64,000 nucleotides of DNA. Source: Lachnoclostridium sp. UBA1308. GTDB lineage: Bacteria; Bacillota; Clostridia; Lachnospirales; Lachnospiraceae. Each line of letters starts with the position of its first letter. Within the stretch, counting starts at the first letter, position 1. A program made the position numbers and the translations under genes. Below are positions 25,266-33,633 of this stretch, piece by piece. The stretch lies in NCBI GenBank assembly GCA_002307215.1, contig DBTU01000030.1, forward strand, positions 1 to 64,000, read 5' to 3'. Under the pieces are notes generated by a model. That model searched no databases. It saw only the letters and a program-made list of their open reading frames with translations, and was not told the origin of the DNA.

Positions 25266-25475
25266 ATGAAAGACGGAATCCATCCCAAATATCATCAGGC
25301 CAAGGTTGTTTGTAACTGCGGTAACGAATTTGTAACAGGATCAACAAAGGAAAATATCCATGTTGAAATCTGCTCCAAATGTCATTCATTCTACACAGGT
25401 CAGCAAAAGGCTGCTGCTGCGCGCGGTGCAATTGATAAATTCAACCGTAAGTATGGTTTAGGACAAGATAAATAA
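25266..25475 (+). CDS. rpmE: 50S ribosomal protein L31 (zinc form)
   Basis: 69 residues beginning MKDGIHPKYHQAKVVCNCGN. The four zinc ligands are present (C16, C18, C36, C39), so this is the Zn-containing paralogue. It bridges the subunits at the central protuberance. AGAGGTG precedes the ATG. It has its own promoter and terminator, ahead of the DUF1385-prmC-prfA group. Confidence 0.97.
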   Translation: MKDGIHPKYHQAKVVCNCGNEFVTGSTKENIHVEICSKCHSFYTGQQKAAAARGAIDKFNRKYGLGQDK

Positions 25476-25535
25476 TAAGATACTTTTATTAGCTTGCCAA
25501 TTCATCCGGTATGAAATTTAAGACGTTAAAAATTG

Positions 25536-25566
25536 GGTTGAGGTTTGCTTCCTCAGCCTATTTTTA
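25536..25566 (+). terminator. rpmE terminator
   Basis: GGTTGAGG (25536-25543) with CCTCAGCC (25551-25558), followed by TATTTTT. Confidence 0.85.
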
Positions 25567-25652
25567 AATAAAAGAAAATGAATCGAAGATTGTTTTAACA
25601 TTCAGAGAGTCCTATACAGACTACATTATTGAAGAAAGGTTCGGGTGTGATA

Positions 25653-26981
25653 ATGAAACCATCAGGTATTGGGGGCATGGCTGTCATGGAAGGCGTAATG
25701 ATGAAGAACAAAGAAGAATACGCCGTAGCAGTCCGTAAGCCGAATAATGAAATTGCAGTGGAAAAGAATGTACACAAAGATTTTTCCGACAAGGTAAAAC
25801 TTTTTAAACTTCCTATCTTACGCGGAATTTTAGCCTTTGTAGATTCAATGGTAGTCGGTATGATGGTACTTAATTATTCCGCAAGTTTTTTTGATGAAGA
25901 AGAACCTGCTAAAGTTAAGAAAGTAAAAAAGGGCAAAAAAGCTGCTGTCATTGAAACGGACTTTGAGATAGAAGAGGTGTCGGATGTTCATAGTGATACA
26001 AAAGGCAAGAAAGAAGTCATAGAAATAGATAACAAGGAATTAGTCTTAGGAGTGGATGATAAGAAAAAAACGAAAAAAATAGATGAAAGTACAGCCCTTA
26101 TGATGGTTTTTGCCGTCCTTATTTCCATCGTCTTATCGGTTGCCTTATTCATGGTACTGCCAGTAGTATTGACACAACTGCTCTCGAAAGTTATTAATAA
26201 TAATATAATTATGAATTTAGTTGAAGGTATTGTACGTCTTGGCATTTTTATCGGCTATGTATTGTTAGCTTCTTTGATGCCGGAGATTAAGAGAACGTTT
26301 ATGTATCACGGCGCGGAGCATAAGACGATTAACTGTCTGGAGCATGGCTTCGAGCTTACCGTAGAGAATGTAAAATGGCAGTCAAAACGACACAAACGCT
26401 GCGGAACCAGCTTTATGCTGTTGGTTGTTCTAATCAGTTTAGTATTATTTATGTTGATTCCCACCGGTAATCTGCTCTGGAGATTGTTATCAAGAATCCT
26501 TCTGGTTCCTATCATAGCAGGAGTTTCCTATGAATTTATCCGCTTGGCAGGAAAGAGTGAGAACAAAGTGGTTGAAATAATTAGTAAACCTGGACTGTGG
26601 ATGCAGGGTCTGACTACAAAAGAGCCGGACGATTCTATGATTGAGGTTGCTATTGCATCTGTTGGAGCTGTCTTTGATTGGAAAGCATTTCTGGTTGAAA
26701 GTAAAAAGGATACCGAGAATGCTAAGAAAGCAGTTGTTCATAAGCAGGAGAACCAAAAGCCATCTTCTGTTAAATCCGCGCCGGCACCTAAAAAAGTGGA
26801 TACGGTAAACCCTCCAATTCATTACAGAGGAAACACCGGATCGAATCAGGATAAGATTGATGCTGTTACGGTTACCCAGACAAGAAGCGCCAAAGTTGAT
26901 GATGAGGACGATGAGATTTTGAAAGCGCTCGATAAGTTCTTTGATGAAAGCAAGAAGGAAAAGGCAGTGGATGGTAAATAG
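25653..26981 (+). CDS. DUF1385 family membrane protein
   Basis: 442 residues from MKPSGIGGMAVMEGVMMKNK; the TTG-initiated reading eight codons earlier lacks the family start. The DUF1385 core spans ~1-310, with GGMAVMEGVMMK, RGILAFVDSMVVG, four or more membrane segments and the signature YHGAEHKTINCLEHGFELT, followed by QSKRHKRCGTSFM. The Lys/Glu-rich 95-135 loop and ~100-residue charged C-terminal tail are extras beyond the core. Function unknown; the family regularly sits before prmC-prfA in clostridia. AEHKT and RCGTS resemble a metal or catalytic site. Confidence 0.88.
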   Translation: MKPSGIGGMAVMEGVMMKNKEEYAVAVRKPNNEIAVEKNVHKDFSDKVKLFKLPILRGILAFVDSMVVGMMVLNYSASFFDEEEPAKVKKVKKGKKAAVIETDFEIEEVSDVHSDTKGKKEVIEIDNKELVLGVDDKKKTKKIDESTALMMVFAVLISIVLSVALFMVLPVVLTQLLSKVINNNIIMNLVEGIVRLGIFIGYVLLASLMPEIKRTFMYHGAEHKTINCLEHGFELTVENVKWQSKRHKRCGTSFMLLVVLISLVLFMLIPTGNLLWRLLSRILLVPIIAGVSYEFIRLAGKSENKVVEIISKPGLWMQGLTTKEPDDSMIEVAIASVGAVFDWKAFLVESKKDTENAKKAVVHKQENQKPSSVKSAPAPKKVDTVNPPIHYRGNTGSNQDKIDAVTVTQTRSAKVDDEDDEILKALDKFFDESKKEKAVDGK

Positions 26982-27011
26982 TCTGAAAAGATTGTTATGT
27001 GAGGAGTTTTT

Positions 27012-27842
27012 ATGAGCACTTACAAAGAGATATTATGTAATGCATCTGAACTTCTAAAGGCGCAGGAAATTGAGGAAGCAGATTTGGATGCATGGTATCT
27101 GTTGGAGCATGTTTTTGGAATCAGCAGAACCGATTATCTGCTTCGCGGGGATAAGGATGTTGATGAAGCGGGCTATCTGCATTATTTGGATCTGATTGGC
27201 CTTAGGGCGCGACATGTTCCTCTTCAGTATATTACCGGAGTCCAGGAATTTATGGGACTGGAGTATCTCGTAACACCGGATGTACTTATTCCAAGGCAGG
27301 ATACTGAGATACTGGTAGAAGAAGTGCTGAAGCTTTGCGATGGCAAAACAGTACTGGATATGTGTACAGGCTCGGGCTGCATTATAATCAGTTTATCCAA
27401 GCTTGGTATGCCAAGAAGGACTGTGGGTGTTGACGTTTCGCCGAAAGCTTTAGAGATTGCCGCCAAGAATGCAGGAATGCTGGGAGTAGATACGGAATTT
27501 ATACAAAGTAGTTTGTTCGATTCGGTAGAGGATTGTTTTGATATTATTGTATCGAATCCGCCATATATACCGACCTCAGTGATAGATGAACTGATGCCCG
27601 AAGTAAAGAATCATGAGCCGTTTATTGCACTCGATGGGGATAAAGATGGTTTGTATTTTTACCGTTCCATTACTGCACAATCGAAGGAACATTTAAGCGA
27701 AAACGGTTATCTGTTTTATGAAATTGGATATAATCAAAGCGAAGCTGTAAAGGAAATCCTCATAAATGAAGGATTTGCCGATATTATTATAAAGAAGGAT
27801 TTGAGCGGAAATGACAGGGTCGTGTCCGCAAGAAAATCATAG
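27012..27842 (+). CDS. prmC: release factor glutamine methyltransferase
   Basis: 276 residues. A helical N-terminal domain to ~75 is followed by a class I methyltransferase: PRQDTEILVEEVL, the SAM loop DMCTGSGCI, and the catalytic NPPY at 182-185 (IIVSNPPYIP). It methylates the Gln of the GGQ motif in RF1 and RF2. RF1 is encoded by the next gene; their coding regions are 22 bases apart. GTGAGGAG precedes the ATG. Confidence 0.95.
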   Translation: MSTYKEILCNASELLKAQEIEEADLDAWYLLEHVFGISRTDYLLRGDKDVDEAGYLHYLDLIGLRARHVPLQYITGVQEFMGLEYLVTPDVLIPRQDTEILVEEVLKLCDGKTVLDMCTGSGCIIISLSKLGMPRRTVGVDVSPKALEIAAKNAGMLGVDTEFIQSSLFDSVEDCFDIIVSNPPYIPTSVIDELMPEVKNHEPFIALDGDKDGLYFYRSITAQSKEHLSENGYLFYEIGYNQSEAVKEILINEGFADIIIKKDLSGNDRVVSARKS

Positions 27843-27864
27843 CCAATATGGAGGAATTATTAAT

Positions 27865-28938
27865 ATGTTTGATAAGCTTGAAGATCTTCTGATGCGTTAT
27901 GAGGAACTAGAGGCTGAAATGCTTAATCCTGATATTATGAATGATCAGAACAGATATAGAAAGCTCATGAAAGATCATTCGGACCTTTCTAATATCATTG
28001 AGAAATATAAGGAATATAAAGCAACTCAGGCCAGTATTGAGGAAAGCCTCGCTATGCTTGATGAGGAAAATGATGAAGAAATCCGCGAGATGGCCAAAGA
28101 AGAACTTGGTGAATGTAAGCAAAGAATAATAAAGATAGAAGAGGAACTTAAGATTTTGTTGCTTCCGAAGGACCCAAATGATGATAAGAACGTTATCGTT
28201 GAAATCCGAGGAGGTGCCGGTGGCGATGAAGCAGCTCTTTTTGCGGCAGAACTTTATCGTATGTATGTCATGTATGCGGAACGTAATCACTGGAAGATTG
28301 ATATGATGAATGTCAACGAGAATGGAATCGGCGGCTTCAAGGAAGTCATCTTTATGATTAACGGTAAGGGTGCTTATTCTAAATTAAAATATGAAAGCGG
28401 CGTGCATCGTGTACAGCGTGTTCCGGTTACCGAATCAGGCGGCCGTATCCATACTTCAACGGCTACTGTGGCAATTATGCCGGAAGCGGAAGAGGTTGAT
28501 GTTGAACTTGACATGAATGACTGTAAGTTTGACGTGTTCCGTTCCTCCGGTAACGGCGGGCAATGTGTTAACACTACCGACTCTGCGGTAAGACTGACCC
28601 ACGCACCGTCCGGCATCGTTATATCTTGTCAGGATGAAAAATCACAGCTGAAGAATAAGGATAAGGCAATCCGGGTATTGCGCTCAAAGCTTTATGAACT
28701 TGAGTTAGAGAAAGCACAGAACGCAGAAGCTGAGTCAAGAAGAAGTCAGGTGGGAACAGGTGACCGTTCGGAGAAGATTAGGACTTATAACTTCCCGCAA
28801 GGCCGTGTATCAGACCATAGGATAAAGCTCACTGTATACCAGATTGATGATGTCATGAACGGCGACCTAGAGGAATTCATCAGTAGCCTTATAGCAGCCG
28901 ACCAGGCAGCAAAGATGATGAACATGAGTCAGCAGTAA
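27865..28938 (+). CDS. prfA: peptide chain release factor 1
   Basis: 357 residues from MFDKLEDLLMRYEELEAEML, with GGAGG upstream; an earlier in-frame start would overlap prmC. The codon-recognition motif is PVT at 187-189 and the catalytic GGQ is at 231-233 (RSSGNGGQCVNTTDSAVRL). It terminates at UAA and UAG. Its 3' end carries a perfect 12-bp hairpin arm and has been duplicated just downstream. Confidence 0.96.
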   Translation: MFDKLEDLLMRYEELEAEMLNPDIMNDQNRYRKLMKDHSDLSNIIEKYKEYKATQASIEESLAMLDEENDEEIREMAKEELGECKQRIIKIEEELKILLLPKDPNDDKNVIVEIRGGAGGDEAALFAAELYRMYVMYAERNHWKIDMMNVNENGIGGFKEVIFMINGKGAYSKLKYESGVHRVQRVPVTESGGRIHTSTATVAIMPEAEEVDVELDMNDCKFDVFRSSGNGGQCVNTTDSAVRLTHAPSGIVISCQDEKSQLKNKDKAIRVLRSKLYELELEKAQNAEAESRRSQVGTGDRSEKIRTYNFPQGRVSDHRIKLTVYQIDDVMNGDLEEFISSLIAADQAAKMMNMSQQ

Positions 28939-29016
28939 AAGCCTGGTCGGCTACGACCAAGGCAGCAAAGCTGATGAACATGAGTCAGCAGTAAAAGCCT
29001 GGTCGGCTACGATCAA
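28905..29016 (+). repeat. tandem duplication of the prfA 3' end (2 x 56 bp)
   Basis: The unit at 28905-28960 includes the last 11 prfA codons and the stop. It repeats at 28961-29016 with very few substitutions. Within each unit GCCTGGTCGGCT can pair with AGCCGACCAGGC at 28896-28907, a perfect 12-bp stem. A third, partial and diverged copy (GCCGACCAGCAAAGCTGATG) begins near 30098, 1.1 kb away, so the intervening DNA is bracketed by prfA-end copies. Confidence 0.8.
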
Positions 29017-29118
29017 GGCGATACGGGTGGGTAAGCTTAATGAGGACATGTAAAAGTCCTTGATTTAACTTTTCAGCGATTAGATATGGCTTTTTAATTG
29101 AATAATAATGACAAAAAT

Positions 29119-29152
29119 ATCGGTCTTTCTGCCTGTCGGAGAGACCGATTTC
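29119..29152 (+). terminator. hairpin downstream of prfA
   Basis: ATCGGTCTtTCT pairs with GAGAGACCGAT, followed by TTTC. A plausible terminator for the prmC-prfA transcript. The stretch 29153-29420 shows nothing else recognisable. Confidence 0.6.
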
Positions 29153-29421
29153 AATTGGTACACTGTTTTAAATGAACAGATTAATCCCCCAGCTATGCTG
29201 GTGCGAATAGAATAATCAGTAGTGTTACGTATGTTATAAAAAAGCCTCCTATGTTAAACGGATAAAGGTATTCATCCATCAATTGTAAGTGAAGTTAATA
29301 GTAAAACAATATATATTTAAAGAAATAGATGACAAATTATCCCGTATAATGTATATTGTGTATATAATAATTAAGCTAGCATACTTATTATTAACAAAAA
29401 TCAAAATGATAGAGATTGAAT

Positions 29422-29566
29422 ATGAGTCTAAAAAAATAATATCTGTTTCAATTATTACAGTTTATTGAGCAATACAATAAATGTATCAGCGGCATCAAAT
29501 AACAATCAATATGATAGTAGTTTGCAAAATCATGAATTCTCTGCAAATCTTGATACCGATGAATAG
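29422..29566 (+). pseudogene. decayed secreted-protein gene
   Basis: ATG AGT CTA AAA AAA stops at once, but adding one base to the A7 run (29430-29436) and one T at GTTTATTG (about 29460) gives a classical signal peptide: KKIISVSIITVLLSNTINVS then AASNNN, continuing to DTDE before a TAG at 29564. After that TAG the same frame reads KDFSDHYQKMGARSIDAA to another stop. Several independent lesions argue for real decay rather than sequencing error. The original function cannot be told. Confidence 0.45.
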
Positions 29567-29711
29567 AAGGATTTCTCCGATCATTATCAAAAAATGGGGG
29601 CAAGGTCCATTGATGCAGCATAATGTGTATGACTGCCCATATTATGTAATATCATGGCTGTATTACCAACAATCAAGTATTATAGAAGGTAAACACAGAA
29701 GGGTGATAGTA

Positions 29712-30092
29712 ATGAAAAGGTATGTTTATACAGTTTTTATGATATTACTTACTACTTCTCTTTGTGCTTGCAGATCTATCCGAGAAGAAGGTAATGAAAA
29801 AGAACAAGATACTTCTTTACAATCCAGTTTCCAATCAACCAATCCAAACAAGACATTGAACGCTGTAGAAAATGAGATTTATAATATTAGTAACAATATC
29901 GAAACGGTGAAAATATTATTTGCCTCATCAAGTATAGAAAGTTCATCACTTGACATAGTAATTGTGATATTAACTACTGTTGAAAATACACGGATTTCAG
30001 AGAATGATGAGAAATCTATTATTTCTGTTATTAACAATTCAGAGATTAGCGGAATTATAGATTATAAGGATGTACAGATTCAATATGAGTGA
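29712..30092 (+). CDS. small lipoprotein of unknown function (126 aa)
   Basis: Starts at MKRYVYTVFMILLTTSLCAC with AGAAGGGTG upstream. The lipobox-like SLCAC places the lipidated Cys near residue 20. The mature part is polar and Ser/Asn/Glu-rich with a C-terminal alpha/beta segment (SLDIVIVILTTVENTRISEN, EISGIIDYKDVQIQYE). The open frame extends 77 codons upstream, but that part overlaps the decayed gene and looks non-coding. It lies inside the segment bracketed by prfA-end copies, so it was probably acquired with it. Confidence 0.55.
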   Translation: MKRYVYTVFMILLTTSLCACRSIREEGNEKEQDTSLQSSFQSTNPNKTLNAVENEIYNISNNIETVKILFASSSIESSSLDIVIVILTTVENTRISENDEKSIISVINNSEISGIIDYKDVQIQYE

Positions 30093-30169
30093 TAGTAGCC
30101 GACCAGCAAAGCTGATGAACACAATGTAGTTGTCGGACTAAAATAGAATATATTTATTATTGAGATGAG

Positions 30170-30210
30170 AAAGACCTTGGTGGTACGAAAGTATTATTTT
30201 GGTCTTTTTT
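30170..30210 (+). terminator. terminator after the lipoprotein gene
   Basis: AAAGACC (30170-30176) pairs with GGTCTTT (30201-30207), followed by TTT; an inner GTAC-GAAA-GTAT hairpin tops the stem. Confidence 0.75.
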
Positions 30211-30323
30211 ATTAGACATCTAATTTGACAGCCATATAAAACTGGAATACAATACATTAGAAAAGACATTATTTAGTAATTTGCAGTATGTAACTCAATT
30301 AATAACAAGAGGATTGGAATGAT

Positions 30324-31124
30324 ATGAGCCCAAAGAGTATTATAATTAGTTCAGGAAACGCACAGGTAAAGAATCTGCTTCAGCTTCAGAAGAAGGCAAA
30401 AGTCAGGAAAGAACAGGGAGTTTTTGTAGTTGAGGGGTTAAAAATGTTTGAGGAAGCCAGAGAAGCAGGAGTCCTTATCAAAGCATATCTTTCGGAAACC
30501 TTTTTTCAGGAGAAATTCCGAATAGACCCTGATTTTTTTCCGGATCTGGATTATGAAATCATCATAGATTCTTTGTTTGACGAGGTGTCGGAGACGATAA
30601 CACCTCAGGGTATTCTGGGAACGGTACGCAAAGCAGAGTGTAGTCTGGAAAGTATGTTACAGATGCCGGATGCTTGCTTATTATTACTAGAAGATATTCG
30701 TGACCCGGGTAACCTCGGTACGATGATTCGAACTGCTGAGGGGGCAGGGGTGACAGGCATTATATGTAACAGTTCCACTGTAGATCTCTATAACCCCAAG
30801 GTGGTACGCTCCACAATGGGGTCCATTTTTCGTGTCCCATTTTATCAAGCTGAGAATTTTTATGAAACACTTTTGGAGCTGAAGGGGCAGGGCATTACGA
30901 TATTTGCGGCGCATCTTCTGGGCGTGCCATATGATACAGAGGGCAGCTTTCGTAGCAAATGTGCCCTCTGTATCGGAAATGAAGCGAATGGTTTAAGCGA
31001 ACAGACATCAGCCCTTGCGGATGTGAGGATTAAGATACCGATGGCCGGTAAAGTGGAATCTTTGAATGCGGCAGTCGCCGCCGCAATACTGATGTATGAA
31101 GTCTCAAGACAGAGGAGCAGATAA
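30324..31124 (+). CDS. TrmH/SpoU-family RNA 2'-O-methyltransferase
   Basis: 266 residues. The N-terminal substrate-binding domain (to ~105) is followed by the SPOUT trefoil-knot domain: EDIRDPGNLGTMIRTAEGAG (motif 1), CIGNEANGLSE (motif 2) and IPMAGKVESLNAAVAAAILM (motif 3). It methylates ribose 2'-OH in rRNA or tRNA; the specific target is not determined. AGAGGA precedes the ATG. In related genomes a gene of this family lies near the ribosomal L20/L35 or pheS operons, so its place here is not diagnostic. Confidence 0.9.
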   Translation: MSPKSIIISSGNAQVKNLLQLQKKAKVRKEQGVFVVEGLKMFEEAREAGVLIKAYLSETFFQEKFRIDPDFFPDLDYEIIIDSLFDEVSETITPQGILGTVRKAECSLESMLQMPDACLLLLEDIRDPGNLGTMIRTAEGAGVTGIICNSSTVDLYNPKVVRSTMGSIFRVPFYQAENFYETLLELKGQGITIFAAHLLGVPYDTEGSFRSKCALCIGNEANGLSEQTSALADVRIKIPMAGKVESLNAAVAAAILMYEVSRQRSR

Positions 31125-31391
31125 TAGTTTTCACAATTTCCATCATTCTATCACATCAAGTTCACATTTTTTTATTAAGATTAATTCATAAGTTAATACA
31201 GCATTTGCCTGACAACCATATTTCATTTGTTGAAAAAAGATACTTGCTATAGTAATTTTATATGCTATTTAGGTGTATTTATTGATGTAGAATTGTATTT
31301 TCCGCTAGTATATTATAATAGAAACATTTGGTATGTTGTAACGTCTATCAGGGCAGGTATTACCGTGATTCTTAAAAAGGAGATGAGACAG

Positions 31392-32144
31392 GTGGCTATT
31401 GAAGTATTCAACAGGTACGAGAAGAAGTTCATAATATCAGATGACATCTACCATCTGATTAAACATAAGCTGGAAGAATACATGGAAGTAGATGAATATA
31501 GTCGTAACGGTGAATTCTATACAATCTGCAATATATATTATGATACTTTAGACAATGAAATTGTAAGAAAATCGATAGAGAGGCCAGTTTATAAAGAGAA
31601 ACTCCGATTAAGGAGCTATGGTGTTGTCGGGCCAAAGGATAAGGTTTATCTTGAGATTAAGAAGAAATTCAACGGATGTGTTAATAAGAGAAGAACAGCC
31701 ATACTACTTGAGGATGCTTATCACTATCTTGAGACAAAGCAAAAGCCGGAGCTAAATACTAATATGAATAAGCAGATTATCGATGAAATTGACTTTATGA
31801 TTCAAAGATATCAGAGTTTACAGCCTGCATTATTCCTCTCTTACGATAGAAATGCCATGTTTGGAATTGATGATAAAAATTTTCGAATTACCTTCGATCA
31901 TAACATTCTCACCCGCCGGCATGATTTGGGACTTCATTATGGGATATATGGAGATTTGTTGCTTTCGAACGATCGGTGGATTATGGAGGTAAAGATAAAC
32001 AGAGCGGCTCCGCTATGGTTTGCTGAACTTTTATCGAAATATAAAATATTTCCGGTTTCGTTCTCCAAATATGGGACTGAATACTGTAAAAATATCATTC
32101 AGAATCATTGTACTAATCAAGAATATAATAAAATGTGCATTTAG
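31392..32144 (+). CDS. VTC-domain polyphosphate polymerase-like protein
   Basis: About 250 residues, starting at GTG (VAIEVFNRYEKKFIISDDIY) 9 bases after AAGGAG. An ATG three codons earlier overlaps the ribosome site. VTC (triphosphate-tunnel-type) features are visible: RYEKKFII, TICNIYYDT, YKEKLRLRSYG, KVYLEIKKKFNG, LSYDRNAM and WIMEVKI. The domain polymerises polyphosphate in yeast vacuoles. The bacterial function is inferred. Followed after 11 bases by a DUF4956 membrane gene, the standard partner. Confidence 0.85.
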   Translation: MAIEVFNRYEKKFIISDDIYHLIKHKLEEYMEVDEYSRNGEFYTICNIYYDTLDNEIVRKSIERPVYKEKLRLRSYGVVGPKDKVYLEIKKKFNGCVNKRRTAILLEDAYHYLETKQKPELNTNMNKQIIDEIDFMIQRYQSLQPALFLSYDRNAMFGIDDKNFRITFDHNILTRRHDLGLHYGIYGDLLLSNDRWIMEVKINRAAPLWFAELLSKYKIFPVSFSKYGTEYCKNIIQNHCTNQEYNKMCI

Positions 32145-32155
32145 GAGGAAACATC

Positions 32156-32845
32156 ATGTTTGAGACAATTTTAGAGGAAGCATCCGCGGATTTATCGATT
32201 AATCTAGGAAACACACTGATTTGCATGTTGGCAGCCTTAGCCCTTGGTATTGTCATAAGCGGGGTTTATTATTTGACAGCTACGGTAAAAAGCAGATCAG
32301 CCAGCTTTCTAATCAGTCTAATCATATTGCCATCGATTGTTGCAATCGTTATCTTGCTGGTGGGAGAAAATGTAGCAAGAGCATTTTCACTTGCCGGTAT
32401 ATTTACTTTAGTCCGTTTTCGAAGCATTCCGGGGGACTCAAAGGATATCTCGTTTGTGTTTTTATCCATGGCAGTCGGACTAAGTGTTGGTCTTGGCTAT
32501 TTGACTCTTGGGGCAGTGGTCACCTTAATTATCGGCGCAGTAATCCTCATTGTAACAAAGCTTGGCTTTGGAATGAATAAGCGGAAAGAAAAGATGTTGA
32601 AGATAACTATACCAGAGGATATGAATTTTCAGGATGTTTTTGATGATTTATTTTTAAAATATACGGATCATTATGAAATGATCAGGGTAAAGACAACCAA
32701 TATGGGAACCTTGTTTGAACTGAATTACGAACTGATCATGAAGAAAGGCATTTCGGAAAAGGAATTTATTGATTCGATTCGATGCAGGAACGGTAATTTG
32801 AATATACAGCTTGGGATAAAAGATAACTATAACCAACAGCTTTAA
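32156..32845 (+). CDS. DUF4956 membrane protein, partner of the VTC protein
   Basis: 229 residues from MFETILEEASADLSINLGNT after GGAGGAAAC. Three or four membrane segments fill ~20-145, including the conserved loop AGIFTLVRFRSIPGDSKDIS, followed by a ~90-residue cytosolic alpha/beta domain. DUF4956 proteins are encoded beside VTC-domain proteins and often CotH. They are thought to be the membrane component that moves or anchors the polymer. No CotH gene is nearby. Confidence 0.85.
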   Translation: MFETILEEASADLSINLGNTLICMLAALALGIVISGVYYLTATVKSRSASFLISLIILPSIVAIVILLVGENVARAFSLAGIFTLVRFRSIPGDSKDISFVFLSMAVGLSVGLGYLTLGAVVTLIIGAVILIVTKLGFGMNKRKEKMLKITIPEDMNFQDVFDDLFLKYTDHYEMIRVKTTNMGTLFELNYELIMKKGISEKEFIDSIRCRNGNLNIQLGIKDNYNQQL

Positions 32846-33097
32846 GTTCGGATGTATGGTTTGGTAAAACAATTATATGACATATATTAGCGGGTATCAT
32901 AAGTATAGTCATGGTATTACATGGAGAGTAAACCTTCATTTAAGACTTGGCGAACTTATGAAACTCGTTTTTTTAAGTGAACAAAAGTTAAAAAATCATT
33001 AGAAAAGAGATGGGTCTATTGTAATATTAGATATAATCGATTAAAATATAAAACAATAAGGGGAAATTTAGAAATTTTCAGAAGGGAGACATCGAAG

Positions 33098-33523
33098 GTG
33101 AATTCAATATTCTGGTTAATTGTCTTGACAATACTGATTTTAATTGAGATTATGACACTTGGTATAACGACTATCTGGTTTGCGGGAGGAGCACTCGTGG
33201 CTTTTATCGTCTCCTTATTCTTCGATAATTTATTTCTTGAAATAATAATCTTTCTGGTGATTTCCTTTCCTCTATTGTATTTTACGAGACCGATTATATT
33301 GAGATATTTTCATTCAGGAAATCGAAGAAGTAAATATGAAGGGGTTATCGGCAAGGAAGCGACGGTACTGGCAATGATTGATAACAGCAATACAGTGGGT
33401 CAGGTTGATGTGGAGGGACAAGAGTGGTCAGCCAGATCCTTGGAGGGAGATATCATTGAACAGGGCTGCAAGGTAACGGTAAAGGGAATATCCGGAGCAA
33501 AACTGACCGTTGTAAAAATATAG
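33098..33523 (+). CDS. NfeD-like membrane protein
   Basis: 141 residues, GTG start after GGGAG. Two or three N-terminal membrane segments (IFWLIVLTILILIEIMTLGI, LEIIIFLVISFPLLYFTRPI) precede a C-terminal OB-fold: GVIGKEATVLAMIDNSN, GQEWSARS and GAKLTVVKI. This is the short NfeD1b form without the protease domain. Such proteins usually pair with a flotillin/stomatin-type protein, but none is adjacent. Possibly in membrane microdomain organisation. Confidence 0.85.
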   Translation: MNSIFWLIVLTILILIEIMTLGITTIWFAGGALVAFIVSLFFDNLFLEIIIFLVISFPLLYFTRPIILRYFHSGNRRSKYEGVIGKEATVLAMIDNSNTVGQVDVEGQEWSARSLEGDIIEQGCKVTVKGISGAKLTVVKI

Positions 33524-33633
33524 CTCGATTAAGAAAAAATTAAGATTTTACCGCTTGATATTCAGCCGGAATCGAGCTATTATAATGCTAGCTTATTAAT
33601 TGGGAATAGTCGAATGAACATATGGGGGACGAC

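Noticed and set aside
28896..28952. prfA terminator
   Set aside because: The perfect 12-bp stem overlaps coding sequence and no T-run follows it; the hairpin at 29119 is a better candidate.
29481..29711. Longer form of the small lipoprotein
   Set aside because: The upstream 77 codons overlap the decayed gene and lack a signal peptide; ATG 29712 has a ribosome site and lipobox in the right place.
31227..31391. Longer VTC protein start
   Set aside because: The extra 55 residues are hydrophobic and non-conserved in appearance; AAGGAG fits GTG 31392.
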